NCBI RefSeq assembly: GCF_014280965.1 | Contig: NZ_JACODZ010000004.1 | Span: 62,001 to 126,000, forward strand | Length of the DNA: 64,000 bases | Source of the DNA: Echinicola salinicaeni | Lineage (GTDB): Bacteria; Bacteroidota; Bacteroidia; Cytophagales; Cyclobacteriaceae | Direction: 5' to 3' | Shown: positions 1 through 8,895 of the stretch, in pieces | Position numbering within the stretch: the stretch's first letter is position 1 | How the letters are laid out: every line of letters starts with the position of its first letter | The notes under the pieces: model-generated | What the model was told of the DNA's origin: nothing | Database searches by the model: none | Seen by the model: the letters and a program-made list of their open reading frames with translations, nothing else | Translations under genes and position numbers: made by a program

Positions 1-164
1 GAGGAAACTTTTATGGTATGGATATGAATGCTGGATCTGAAGCAGATTTTTTCAATCGTGCTCCTTACGAAAATAGAGTTTGGGAGAAAAGAATGTATTT
101 ATATCCCATTCCACTGAACGAAGTCCAAAAAAGTGAAAGATTGGTGCAGAATCCTGGCTGGTAG
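1..164 (+). CDS. SusD/RagB-family outer-membrane lipoprotein, C-terminal fragment
   Basis: An open frame runs in from the left edge and ends at TAG 162-164, giving about 53 residues. The end reads like a SusD/RagB C-terminus: a YLYPIP segment, then an acidic/amide-rich stretch, then a final QNPGW, which is the usual SusD ending. SusD proteins are surface glycan-binding lipoproteins that pair with a SusC TonB-dependent porin. The rest of the gene, and presumably susC, lie outside the window to the left. It is followed by a DUF1735/discoidin lipoprotein and an alpha-fucosidase, so it is probably the end of a polysaccharide utilisation operon. The family call rests on a short fragment. Confidence 0.75.
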   Translation, partial: GNFYGMDMNAGSEADFFNRAPYENRVWEKRMYLYPIPLNEVQKSERLVQNPGW

Positions 165-217
165 GCTTGGTTGAAATTAAGCTATTAGGATTTTTCCAAA
201 ATTTAAATTTTATAACA

Positions 218-1153
218 ATGAAGAATATACATCATATAAAATATGCTTTCCTATTCTTGCTAGCCATTCTCTTTAGCTGTGAGGAGGAAGTAAGTGAAAT
301 GCCTAAGGGGATATTTATAGCTCCCAATTCAAAAGATATAGTAGAACAAAAGAACATAATTTTTGTGGAAAACTTTGCCTCTTCAATTTTGTTCTCCGTG
401 GCCCTCTATGAGCCCGCAACAGAACAAATTAGTGCCGTGGTAAGGCAGAATAATGAATTGGTCACTGCATATAATTCCAAGTATGGGACGGACTTTGAAT
501 TGATTCCTGAAGAGAGCATCAGCTTTAGTTCAGAAAATCCAGTGATAGAAAAAGGCCAGAAATCATCTGAAGAAATAGAGGCCATGATCAATTCGGATTT
601 ATTGGACCAGGACAAAACCTATATGCTGGCGCTGGAGATCAGCAGCGCGAACGGATCCATTGAGATGAACAAAGCCATGAATGTGAAGTATTATAGTCTG
701 CAGGGAGGTCCACCGCCGAATATTGCCCTAAATAAGCCCACCAGCCAATCAAGTATTACTGCTGGAGGGCTTAGTCCAAGGGCTGTTGATGGTAATACCA
801 ATGGGTATTGGGGAGCTGGTTCAGTGACGCATACTGCAGGAGAAGGACAGGATTGGTGGCAAGTGGACCTTGAAAAAGTGTCTCCTATGATTGCACAAAT
901 CAATATTTATAATCGTCAAGACTGTTGTTCTGAGCGATTGAATAATTTCCATGTTTTTGTTTCTGATGTACCATTTGAATCGACTTCCTTGGAGGAGACC
1001 CAAGCCCAAGAAGGGGTGTCTGATTATTTCATACCAGGAGTAGCTGGTCCGAAGACGGAAATTAAAATAGGTAGAACAGGCCAATATGTTAGGGTACAAC
1101 TTGAAGGAGATACGCCCCTTGCAATGGCCGAGGTAGAAATATTAGCCTTATAA
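218..1153 (+). CDS. DUF1735 and F5/8 type C (discoidin) domain lipoprotein of a polysaccharide utilisation locus
   Basis: The product is 311 residues. I chose ATG 218 because it gives a clean lipoprotein signal: a hydrophobic run ending LFSC with the lipobox Cys at about residue 21, followed by acidic residues that favour surface export. An upstream in-frame start at 167 would add a poor leader. Residues of about 25-145 resemble the DUF1735 (BT_3987-type N-terminal) domain found in SusE-position proteins. From about residue 165 a discoidin/F5-8C carbohydrate-binding fold starts at NIALNKPTSQSS, with AVDGN and WWQVDL motifs. It lies between susD and a GH29 fucosidase gene, so it is probably a surface glycan-binding protein of that locus. 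The ligand cannot be read from sequence. Confidence 0.8.
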   Translation: MKNIHHIKYAFLFLLAILFSCEEEVSEMPKGIFIAPNSKDIVEQKNIIFVENFASSILFSVALYEPATEQISAVVRQNNELVTAYNSKYGTDFELIPEESISFSSENPVIEKGQKSSEEIEAMINSDLLDQDKTYMLALEISSANGSIEMNKAMNVKYYSLQGGPPPNIALNKPTSQSSITAGGLSPRAVDGNTNGYWGAGSVTHTAGEGQDWWQVDLEKVSPMIAQINIYNRQDCCSERLNNFHVFVSDVPFESTSLEETQAQEGVSDYFIPGVAGPKTEIKIGRTGQYVRVQLEGDTPLAMAEVEILAL

Positions 1154-1171
1154 TTAAAATTAAACAAGATC

Positions 1172-1214
1172 AATAACCCACTATTGTGTCCTCGGTACGG
1201 TAGTGGGCTATTTT
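1172..1214 (+). terminator. Hairpin with T-rich tail after the F5/8C lipoprotein gene
   Basis: CCCACTA (1177-1183) pairs with TAGTGGG (1201-1207) around a 17-base loop, and outer A/T pairs extend the stem after one mismatch. TTTT follows at 1211. It sits between the lipoprotein gene and the fucosidase gene, so it may act as an internal attenuator within the locus. Confidence 0.5.
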
Positions 1215-1225
1215 ATTAAAAGAAA

Positions 1226-2734
1226 ATGAAAAAGTTCGGATTATTTATTAAGGTTTTATTGCCCTTGCAGATGTTGGCATTTTATGCCCATGGTCAAAAG
1301 ATTAGCCGCAATCATATTCAGTTTATATCCCCAGGGGATAGTCATAAAGATATCATTGAGAAAGCGGCCAATGTAGTTCCAACGGCCAGGCAGCTCAGAT
1401 GGCAAAAGCTGGAGGTCACTGGTTTTATCCATTTTGGCGTAAACACTTTTACTGGAAAAGAATGGGGGACAGGGAAGGAAAATCCTGAAATTTTTAATCC
1501 TACTGACCTTGATGCAGAACAATGGGTTTTGGCCGCCAAGGCTGGAGGAATCAAGCAGTTGATCATTACGGCAAAGCACCATGATGGGTTTTGCCTATGG
1601 CCTACCAAAACTACCGGTCACTCCATAATTTCCAGTCCTTGGAAAGAGGGGAAAGGTGATGTGGTCAAAGAAATGGCCGAAGCCTGTAAGAAGCATGATA
1701 TGGGATTCGGAATATACCTTTCACCTTGGGATATGAATGCGCCAAGTTATGGAACAGAAGACTATAATGATTTATTTATAGAACAACTTAACGAATTGTT
1801 GACCTGGTATGGAAAGGTGGATGAGGTTTGGTTTGATGGAGCAAATGGTGAAGGTCCAAATGGCAAAAAGCAGGTATATGATTTTGATAGGTATTACGAA
1901 AAAATAAGGGAATTGCAGCCCGAAGCCGTAATTGCCATCATGGGTCCGGATGTAAGATGGGTAGGGACAGAAACCGGCTATGGCAAGGATACTGAATGGA
2001 GCGTAGTACCTGTCAATAATCTTGATCAGGAGAAAATAGCTTCCAATTCACAGCAAAATGTAAATGTCAAACCTACATGGGATAAGTCCAAAGAGGTTTT
2101 GGGAAGTAGAGAAAGTCTTTATTCTGCTAAAGGGCTGGTTTGGTATCCTGCAGAAACAGACGTTTCCATCCGTCCAGGATGGTTTTATCATTCCGAACAG
2201 GACGATAAGGTGAAATCTCCAGAAAAGCTTTTGGATATATATTTCAATTCGGTAGGTAAAAATGGGGTGCTCCTTTTGAATTTACCTCCTGATAAAAGAG
2301 GATTGATCCATGAGCAGGATGTGAAAAATTTAAAGGAATGGAAAGGTTTAATTGATGGGATTTTTGAGGAGAATATTTTGTCCCATGCCAAAGGGAATAA
2401 GAAATCGTTAAAGGTGTTGACTGACAATGATTTATCGACTTCAATAGTTCCTGAAGAATCAAATGGAGAATATATCGTGGAGATTGAATTTAAGAATGCT
2501 GTAGGATTTAACTACTTGTCCCTACAAGAAAACATTACCCGTGGACAAAGGGTGGAGGCTTTTGTTTTGGAGCATCTGCAAGATGAAAAATGGCACCCTA
2601 TCGTAGAAGGAACTACAATTGGTTATAAACGACTTTTTAAACCTGATGAGGTGTCTGGGACTAAATTCAGATTAAGAATTAAGAAAAGCAGGCTAGAACC
2701 TCATCTAGCAGAAATAGGTTTTTATAAAGATTAG
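1226..2734 (+). CDS. Alpha-L-fucosidase, GH29 family
   Basis: 502 residues with an N-terminal signal peptide (hydrophobic run ending AHGQ near residue 24), so periplasmic or exported. The GH29 catalytic barrel carries FIHFGVNTFTGKEWG near residue 70 and the AKHHDGFCLWPT motif near residue 115. The probable nucleophile is Asp204, in VWFDGANG. The acid/base residue cannot be placed by eye, as usual for this family. The C-terminal 120 residues look like the beta-sandwich/F5-8C-like domain common in bacterial GH29 enzymes. It would release terminal alpha-L-fucose from glycans imported by the SusCD system upstream. The next gene is on the other strand after a good terminator, so this ends the locus. 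Confidence 0.9.
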   Translation: MKKFGLFIKVLLPLQMLAFYAHGQKISRNHIQFISPGDSHKDIIEKAANVVPTARQLRWQKLEVTGFIHFGVNTFTGKEWGTGKENPEIFNPTDLDAEQWVLAAKAGGIKQLIITAKHHDGFCLWPTKTTGHSIISSPWKEGKGDVVKEMAEACKKHDMGFGIYLSPWDMNAPSYGTEDYNDLFIEQLNELLTWYGKVDEVWFDGANGEGPNGKKQVYDFDRYYEKIRELQPEAVIAIMGPDVRWVGTETGYGKDTEWSVVPVNNLDQEKIASNSQQNVNVKPTWDKSKEVLGSRESLYSAKGLVWYPAETDVSIRPGWFYHSEQDDKVKSPEKLLDIYFNSVGKNGVLLLNLPPDKRGLIHEQDVKNLKEWKGLIDGIFEENILSHAKGNKKSLKVLTDNDLSTSIVPEESNGEYIVEIEFKNAVGFNYLSLQENITRGQRVEAFVLEHLQDEKWHPIVEGTTIGYKRLFKPDEVSGTKFRLRIKKSRLEPHLAEIGFYKD

Positions 2735-2748
2735 TGCACCTCTTTGAT

Positions 2749-2787
2749 TGTATGCTCCTTTTTGCAATTGGGGCATACATTTTTTTA
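2749..2787 (+). terminator. Rho-independent terminator of the fucosidase operon
   Basis: A ten-pair stem, 2749-2758 with 2770-2779 (one G-U pair), encloses an 11-base loop and is followed by eight T residues. It lies 15 bases after the fucosidase stop codon. Confidence 0.8.
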
Positions 2788-2833
2788 TTTGGCTAAGACT
2801 TTATTAAAGCTGATTCCTTTTTGTTCAACAAAA

Positions 2834-4414
2834 TCAAGATGACTTAGCCATTTCCTGTTGGATGGTGATGACCATAAATTCGGCTGGATGAGTAATTGCC
2901 ACCTTTATTGTAATATTCATAAAGCCGTTGAGAATATCCTCAGCGGTCATGGTGGTACCTAAGCCACAATCTACACTGAAAGCATCTGCAGGAGATGCAC
3001 CACACAGTCCTCCCTGTTTCCAAACTGATGTAAGAAAACTACTGATCATGGCTTTTACTGCTTCCCAAGAGTTTTTGTCGTTTGGCTCAAAAACATAGGC
3101 CTGGGCAGCAAGTTTACAGGATTGTTCTATAAATATCATCGTTCTTCTGACCGACAGATATTTCCAATCCAAACTGTTCCCGTCCAAGGTTCTTGCACCC
3201 CAAATCAGTATGCCCATTCCAGGGAATTGTCGGATAGCATTGATGGATTTACCAGTGAGGGGATCAATATTGAGTTCTCCTTGCTGGGCTTCAGAAAGGT
3301 TGATGGGTAGTGTCGTGGCGGATACGATGGAGGTATTGGCTGGAGCTTTCCAAGGTCCCATATTATTGTCCGTGACAGTAATCACTCCAGCTATGCCTGC
3401 ACTTGGGGGAAGCATATTGGTATCGGCCAGTATGTGCTTGATAATAGTTTTATAGGTATTACTTGTGGCAATCAGTGCAGCATTGTTTTGACTTATTGTT
3501 AAGGGAGAATTGCTTGGGCTTTCGATATTGGCAATGATCTTTTCCACCGCTGTATTGGGCTTGGATGCAGGGCTAAGAATTGCCTGCAATTGTTTTATAT
3601 CTCCGCCAAATAAGTTGGTATAGTCAATGTCAGATGATTGCATAATGGTCGTTCCAATAAAGGGATAATAAGCAGCACCAAAGTCCAGTCCATTTGTTCC
3701 TGTATGACTACGGAATGTTTCGATATCCTCCATGAACAGGTTTGGATCAGGATTTCTACCTCCGATAATGTCGAAAATACAAATGGCGCTTTTTATTTCG
3801 GAACTTTGCAAAAGCATTTCCTGCATAAGTGCCGCATTATCCTTAACTGAGAGCAATGTGGCTTCTGGACAGATATACATCGTGGGTTCTTGCTCATTTT
3901 TTAGTAAAGCCAAACCCTTGGTCAGGTCAGCTAATTGGACATAGGGATTGACGATTTGTTCACCTGCTTTTATGGGTTGCCCTGATGCTGATCCATAAGT
4001 CCCTACCGATACAATATAGGCCTCACCACCGCCATTTTCATAGAACAGCCTGATGCTATTATAGAGATAATAAATGGTACTGGGGTCGGGGACGATGGAG
4101 TAATATTTTCCTTCAATAAGCAAATAATCCCCCTTTCCTGGTTGGCTTTTTTCTTCTACCAGATAATACTGGGGTTCATATTGTTTGGCCGGGTCCGCAG
4201 GTGGTGCTGGCTTGGGATAACAAAAGATGGACTCGAACTCCGCAAAAGAGGTGATTTTGGTAGGTTTATTAAAATAGGATTTTCCTTCATACTCGGCCTG
4301 CGGGGTATATCCTATAAAGGCAGGAACCTCAGTGGCAACCGGGACTATAGCATTAGGAAAAGCGTTAATCTCGTTTAAATACACTCCCGGGGTTTTTATA
4401 TTGGATGGTTTCAT
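2834..4414 (-). CDS. Contractile tail sheath protein (phage/eCIS type), orphan
   Basis: 526 residues. The N-terminus (TPGVYLNEI) is typical of tail sheath subunits. The middle has the conserved sheath segment PPSAGIAGV followed by D-x5-G-x-WKAPAN. The C-terminal third has the run WGARTLDGNSLDWKY, then SVRRT and IFIEQS. The last 80 residues match the sheath C-terminal domain, where an AFSVDCG element precedes a beta hairpin used for subunit interlocking. Length fits sheath proteins of phage tails, extracellular contractile injection systems and T6SS-like particles. No tube, baseplate, spike or AAA ATPase gene lies nearby: neighbours are a terminator and an aspartic protease-like gene. It is therefore either an orphan paralogue serving a particle encoded elsewhere or a leftover. 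Family call sure; function uncertain. Confidence 0.9.
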   Translation of the reverse strand: MKPSNIKTPGVYLNEINAFPNAIVPVATEVPAFIGYTPQAEYEGKSYFNKPTKITSFAEFESIFCYPKPAPPADPAKQYEPQYYLVEEKSQPGKGDYLLIEGKYYSIVPDPSTIYYLYNSIRLFYENGGGEAYIVSVGTYGSASGQPIKAGEQIVNPYVQLADLTKGLALLKNEQEPTMYICPEATLLSVKDNAALMQEMLLQSSEIKSAICIFDIIGGRNPDPNLFMEDIETFRSHTGTNGLDFGAAYYPFIGTTIMQSSDIDYTNLFGGDIKQLQAILSPASKPNTAVEKIIANIESPSNSPLTISQNNAALIATSNTYKTIIKHILADTNMLPPSAGIAGVITVTDNNMGPWKAPANTSIVSATTLPINLSEAQQGELNIDPLTGKSINAIRQFPGMGILIWGARTLDGNSLDWKYLSVRRTMIFIEQSCKLAAQAYVFEPNDKNSWEAVKAMISSFLTSVWKQGGLCGASPADAFSVDCGLGTTMTAEDILNGFMNITIKVAITHPAEFMVITIQQEMAKSS

Positions 4415-4544
4415 GGTTTTTTGAGTTGTGGTGAGTTTGAATTGATGTGTGATTTCGTGAGTGGAATTGTATTTAAATAGAGCTTATCTATTGAATCTTT
4501 ATTAAGTTCGAGTAAATCATCAGCTTTTTCTAATCAGGTAAATT

Positions 4545-5825
4545 TTATTCAACATAATATTTCTTAGTGTAATCGACCATGTAAGGGCCATGTTGGATAA
4601 TCCCGTTGGGAAGCATAAGTGAATCAACTGCGGCAATGCTATCAATTACATAGTACCCTGCATTTGGGTCTTTCTTGCCTCCATAGATGGAGATGTTTCC
4701 GTACAGTTTGTATTCAGACCTTGAGGTGTCGTTTTGATTATTAATCCATTTGATGGGCAATTTTAGCTCATTCCGGAGTGCTAGTTCTGCTTTTCCATTC
4801 TCCGTTTTCAAGATGATACCCAGTATTGCTTCCAAACTCTTTCTGCTATTGATTTTTACTCCAAAAGTACTAACGGAATCGGATGCAGACAGAAAATAGA
4901 TTTTGTCATTTTTATAATCTACGACTACCCTTTCATAGGCCCAAATAAAAGGTATTCCAAATAGGTTTGAAACAGCGTTCTCAGTACCTCTTACCCGATT
5001 AAATTGATTAGGACCAAAACTTACATCTACAAAACTTATAGGTGTATAAGGAGTTTTGCTTTTAGTGATATGATTTAAAAAAGTTCTGCTATTTTGTGAA
5101 ATACTTGATCCCTTAAATTTAAACTTGTTTTGGCTAGGAATGGAATCGCTAAGGACTAGAGGCTGGCTACAACCAAAGTCAAGTGTTAGCATTTTAGGCT
5201 CTCCATTGATCAAAACCTGAATTTCCTTATAGTTATTTTTAGGGATTAATTTAATGGCCAATGAGTCAGGAAGGTTATGGCAATACTTTTTGTCATTGGA
5301 AACAGTGACGCGTTTGTTTTTTAAGTCAAAATTCCAGATATAGTTTGAAATAATATTATTGCCAATTATACCAATGACGCTGTCTTTTTTATAATGCACG
5401 CCTTTAGGGTCTGTCCAGGATAAACTGTCTTGAGGGTAAACCTTTAGGCCTTCAATATTGATAGCCGCTAGCTCAAAGGATTTTGTTTTGTAAAGGTTTT
5501 TAGTTTGAGTCAATCCTTTTGCATCTGTAATAATATTGGAGCTCAGTTTCATATCAGGGTCAGACACCAATTTTTCATTGACTGAGGTTATTCCTGCTCC
5601 TGTATCAAAAAGTAAAAGACCAGCTTTTCCATTTATTTTGGCATTTAGGTAAATGCGTCCTTCTTTACCCACAATAAACTCGGTCGAAAAGCTATCATTT
5701 GAGGAGTTCCAGTTGAATTTTTCTTGATTATTATTCCTTTCAGGTTTCATCAAGATTAAGTACATGATAATTCCAGAAATGGATGCAAAAAATAATAGCT
5801 GTGCGAAATTTGGTCTCTTCTTCAT
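4545..5825 (-). CDS. Membrane-anchored retropepsin-like aspartic protease family protein
   Basis: 426 residues. One membrane segment lies near residues 8-26, so most of the protein is probably periplasmic. Asp74 sits in the motif FDTGAG, preceded by small hydrophobic strands as in single-domain retropepsin-like proteases of bacteria. A second related motif, LTLDFGCSQP near residue 215, has DFG in place of DTG, so the protein looks like two pseudo-symmetric lobes of which the second may be weak. It is a single gene flanked by a palindromic terminator (5946-5969) upstream and the sheath gene 130 bases downstream. The substrate is unknown. It may equally be a non-proteolytic member of the fold. 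Confidence 0.65.
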   Translation of the reverse strand: MKKRPNFAQLLFFASISGIIMYLILMKPERNNNQEKFNWNSSNDSFSTEFIVGKEGRIYLNAKINGKAGLLLFDTGAGITSVNEKLVSDPDMKLSSNIITDAKGLTQTKNLYKTKSFELAAINIEGLKVYPQDSLSWTDPKGVHYKKDSVIGIIGNNIISNYIWNFDLKNKRVTVSNDKKYCHNLPDSLAIKLIPKNNYKEIQVLINGEPKMLTLDFGCSQPLVLSDSIPSQNKFKFKGSSISQNSRTFLNHITKSKTPYTPISFVDVSFGPNQFNRVRGTENAVSNLFGIPFIWAYERVVVDYKNDKIYFLSASDSVSTFGVKINSRKSLEAILGIILKTENGKAELALRNELKLPIKWINNQNDTSRSEYKLYGNISIYGGKKDPNAGYYVIDSIAAVDSLMLPNGIIQHGPYMVDYTKKYYVE

Positions 5826-5945
5826 TTAATTTAAGAGGTTAAATGGGCTTGGTTAGACAAGGGGATTTATAATGTTTAGATTTTATCTATTCCCAAAAAT
5901 TAAAATAGGTATAAACCTTAAACCTAAGGAATCCCTCTAAAACAA

Positions 5946-5969
5946 AAAATACCCCACATGGGGTATTTT
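5946..5969. terminator. Perfect palindromic bidirectional hairpin
   Basis: AAAATACCCC (5946-5955), a four-base ACAT loop, and GGGGTATTTT (5960-5969) form a perfect ten-pair stem with A and T runs on both sides. It separates the lytTR operon and the SRPBCC remnant from the protease-like gene and could work on either strand. Confidence 0.6.
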
Positions 5970-6054
5970 GCTGCTACTTTATTCTGGTTTCCCTAAAATT
6001 ACTTTGTGATCTTTCCTTTATCCGGTAATTGGACTTTGAATTTCCCTGGATTAA

Positions 6055-6290
6055 CTAGTCCGGGATATTATGCTCTACCAAACGTTTTAATTTATCCATG
6101 GATTCTTGCCAGCCTAAATAACACTTTTCTGCAGGCATGATCTCAGGTATTCCTTATTAGGTGGTGAAAAGTTCTGTACCAGTTGCTGTTGGTTAAAAAT
6201 GACCCCGGTTGACCGAGACCAAATGCCTTCCATTGGAATTTAGAAGAATATTTTATTTCTAAAGGTACGTGTAAAGTGCCGGACAGTCAT
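6055..6290 (-). pseudogene. Remnant of an SRPBCC/AHSA1-domain gene
   Basis: Reading the minus strand, 6153 down to 6055 translates to about 32 residues followed by TAG. They contain MPAEKCYLGWQES and end LVEHNIPD. This closely resembles the C-terminus of SRPBCC (activator-of-Hsp90 / START-like) proteins. Two consecutive in-frame TAA codons sit immediately upstream, and another frame between about 6160 and 6290 gives a coding-like piece (EGIWSRSTGV), so the gene is broken by stops and frameshifts. No intact N-terminus is visible. The left edge is firm; the right edge is a guess. Confidence 0.5.
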
Positions 6291-6313
6291 TAAGGATAAA
6301 TGGTAGATTTAAA

Positions 6314-7084
6314 TTAATATTCAAGTAAAGATTTTATTTCTTGATAATAACTTCGTCCACTGGTGATTTTACTTTGGTTATAATCGTCGAGAACTAATAC
6401 AAAACGATTATTATAGTATTTGTTGATTTCCTTTAGTAGTTTTTTATTGATAAGATAAGATTTGTGTACCCTTATAAAATAATCAGGTAATTTTTCCTCC
6501 AGTTTCTTGAGACTAGTGTCCAAAATATAAGATTTTGCATGTTTGGTAATAATACTTATATATTTTTCGTCGGCTTGGAAGTAGGAGACTTCTTCGAGCC
6601 GGATAAAGATAACACGATCGCCCACCTTTACTGGGATAGATGATGTTTCAGTTTTCTTTAACTGTCGATTAAATTGTTCAATGAGCTGATCCATGTTTAT
6701 ATCCGATCTGTTTTCACTCAATTGTTCCATTTTATCTATTGTCCTGACAAATCTTTCTTTTGTGAGTGGCTTTACCAGATAATCTATACAGTTGGTGTCG
6801 AAAGCCTTTAAAGCAAATTCATCATAGGCAGTACAAAATATTACTTTGGGCAAATAATCAAGCTTTTTCAGCACATCAAAACCATTGATTTCCGGCATCT
6901 GTATATCCAGACAAATAAGCTCCGGTTTCAACTGATTGATTTTCTCAATGGCTTGTTCTCCATTTTCCGCTTCTGCAATGATTTCAAATTTTTCAGGATA
7001 TTCTTCTATCATTGACCTTAATCTCATTCGGGCCAAAGGTTCGTCGTCCACAATAATAGTTTTGTAGGCTTGCTTTATTGTCAT
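6314..7084 (-). CDS. LytTR-family response regulator
   Basis: 256 residues. The receiver domain (about 1-125) has the acidic pocket VDDEP near residue 13, the phosphoacceptor Asp60 in CLDIQMP, and the conserved Lys in VKPLTKE. The C-terminal LytTR DNA-binding domain (about 150-256) has FQADEKYISI and FIRVHKSYLIN. Its ATG overlaps the stop of the upstream histidine kinase gene by four bases, so the two are translationally coupled and form a LytS/LytR-type pair. It should bind direct-repeat promoter sites; the target genes are unknown. The signal is likewise not evident from sequence. Confidence 0.93.
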   Translation of the reverse strand: MTIKQAYKTIIVDDEPLARMRLRSMIEEYPEKFEIIAEAENGEQAIEKINQLKPELICLDIQMPEINGFDVLKKLDYLPKVIFCTAYDEFALKAFDTNCIDYLVKPLTKERFVRTIDKMEQLSENRSDINMDQLIEQFNRQLKKTETSSIPVKVGDRVIFIRLEEVSYFQADEKYISIITKHAKSYILDTSLKKLEEKLPDYFIRVHKSYLINKKLLKEINKYYNNRFVLVLDDYNQSKITSGRSYYQEIKSLLEY

Positions 7085-8895
7085 AGTTCAAATTGATTTT
7101 TCAATGTTATGCTAATATGTTTTGGCTCTCCGTTTTCCCAATTCACACTGGCCTTATTCCCATAGATAATGTCAAGTTTGTCGTGCAGGTTTTGCAGTCC
7201 ATATCCGCTGACTGGTTCTTTCGGGAAACCGGGGCCATTATCGTATACAAAAAGTATTAGGTTCCTCCCTTCTTTTTTTATTTCAATGCGAACTTTGCCA
7301 GGGCCTTTTATTTTCGAAAGCCCATGCTTAATGGCATTTTCTACCAATGGTTGGATCAGGAATTTTGGGATCTGCTTTTCAAGTGTATTATTATCGGTGT
7401 TTATTTCATAGCTCATACGATCCCCAAAACGGTTTTTTTCTATTTCCAAGTATTTTTTGACCATTTCTAGTTCTTCTGCCACCGATACAAAGGTTTTGTC
7501 CTCTTGATTGATAGAGTACCTGAAAAGCTCAGAAAGTCCAGTAGCCATGCTTTCTGTTTTATCCGCATTGATATGGGCCAAGCTGGCAATAGAGTTTAAT
7601 GAGTTATACAAAAAATGGGGATTGATGCGAGAATGCAGGGCATTTAATTCCGCCTGATTTTTTAGTGCTTTCATTTTAGCAATTTCAACATCTTTTTGGT
7701 TGACCATGCTTTGGACACGGTAGTTGACTATATTATAGAAAATCCTCAAAGTTGACACAAAAACAATTTTCATCAAAAAAGATGGATCTTGGGTAAAGAA
7801 GGAAAGAAGACTAAAACCTGAAAGCATCGCTTTATTCCAAAATAAAATAAAGAGAAAGCTTGATATTACTGTGACAATAAAAGGCACTATAATAGTGCTT
7901 AAAAAAATGAATGCCTGCTTCCCAGTGAAATTATCTATCTTCCTAAGAAAAATGGGCTCGGTAAAATAGATAATAATAAGGATAAATGTAGCATAAAAAA
8001 AAGTGATGAGATAACTGATGCCAAAGTCAGCAGGACTGAATATTAAAAGGGGATTATAATCAGTTGCCGTATAAGAAGTTTTGTAAAAGGTAAAGATAAA
8101 AGGAAGTATAAAAAGGATGATGGCCCTTTGTTTTATATATAAAAATAGTCCGGGGTTTTGTTTTCTTTTAGATGCTTTTGAGAGGAAAAACATAAAGCCA
8201 AATAAGATTAAAATGGCTTTGAATGCACTCGGGAGGATTTTTAATAACTTTTGAAATCTTAGATTAAGATAATAATAATAGCCGAACTTTCTTACCGTGT
8301 TTTCTTTGAGATTTTCATAGAAATCAGGTGAATATAGTTTTCTAAGCAAGTTTTTGTCTATTTCCTTAAATTCAGCATCAGCGGCTTTGGGTGAATCAAA
8401 AATCCCTCCGTAGCCAGTACTCCCATTTTGTGGCGAGTACAGCTTGGTTAATTGGCGAATGGTATGATAATAAATGTGATTTATGTATGCTTTTTCATTT
8501 ATAGCTCCTGAAATTCGAAGGCCTAAATTGACTGATAAGATTGTGGAACCAGAAGTGCGTCTCCCCGTTGAGATCGATTGGACTCCTTCTTGCTTAATGG
8601 TTAGTTTGAAGTTGGGATTTGTTTCCACCATTTTAATTTGAACGGTTTCAAGCAGGTCATTTAATTCAGCAATCATTTTGACAAAGACCGCAGAATCCTG
8701 ATGGGTTTTTGCCCCGATTAACTGAAAACGAATATCATCCTCAAAGCGATAGGCCTTAGCGTTTTCACCATTAAACAACCTTTCCCGAATCACATTCCAG
8801 GTAGTTTCTTCAAAGGGACTTTGACTTGGATGCGCCTGGCTTAAGTTTAGACTTGCTAAAATGACTACAATAAAAAGTAACAGCTGTTTCATCAT
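7081..8895 (-). CDS. LytS-type sensor histidine kinase with periplasmic domain
   Basis: 604 residues. A signal peptide (ending near SQAHP, residue 23) is followed by an extracytoplasmic region of about 200 residues with no recognised domain. Several membrane helices come next (about 220-395), then a short linker and the His_kinase domain. The phosphorylated His427 lies in RINPHFLYNSLNS. The ATPase domain follows with ENAIKHGLS (N box) and DNGPGFP (G1 box). This architecture belongs to the LytS/YehU class. It is the first gene of a two-gene operon with the LytTR regulator. The large N-terminal region, which carries a possible Ser/Gly-rich turn near residue 115, presumably senses an envelope cue. 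Confidence 0.92.
   Translation of the reverse strand: MMKQLLLFIVVILASLNLSQAHPSQSPFEETTWNVIRERLFNGENAKAYRFEDDIRFQLIGAKTHQDSAVFVKMIAELNDLLETVQIKMVETNPNFKLTIKQEGVQSISTGRRTSGSTILSVNLGLRISGAINEKAYINHIYYHTIRQLTKLYSPQNGSTGYGGIFDSPKAADAEFKEIDKNLLRKLYSPDFYENLKENTVRKFGYYYYLNLRFQKLLKILPSAFKAILILFGFMFFLSKASKRKQNPGLFLYIKQRAIILFILPFIFTFYKTSYTATDYNPLLIFSPADFGISYLITFFYATFILIIIYFTEPIFLRKIDNFTGKQAFIFLSTIIVPFIVTVISSFLFILFWNKAMLSGFSLLSFFTQDPSFLMKIVFVSTLRIFYNIVNYRVQSMVNQKDVEIAKMKALKNQAELNALHSRINPHFLYNSLNSIASLAHINADKTESMATGLSELFRYSINQEDKTFVSVAEELEMVKKYLEIEKNRFGDRMSYEINTDNNTLEKQIPKFLIQPLVENAIKHGLSKIKGPGKVRIEIKKEGRNLILFVYDNGPGFPKEPVSGYGLQNLHDKLDIIYGNKASVNWENGEPKHISITLKNQFEL

Noticed and set aside
2834-8895. Prophage or eCIS cluster around the sheath gene
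   Set aside because: No other tail, capsid, integrase or AAA ATPase gene is visible; neighbours are a protease-like protein and a two-component system.
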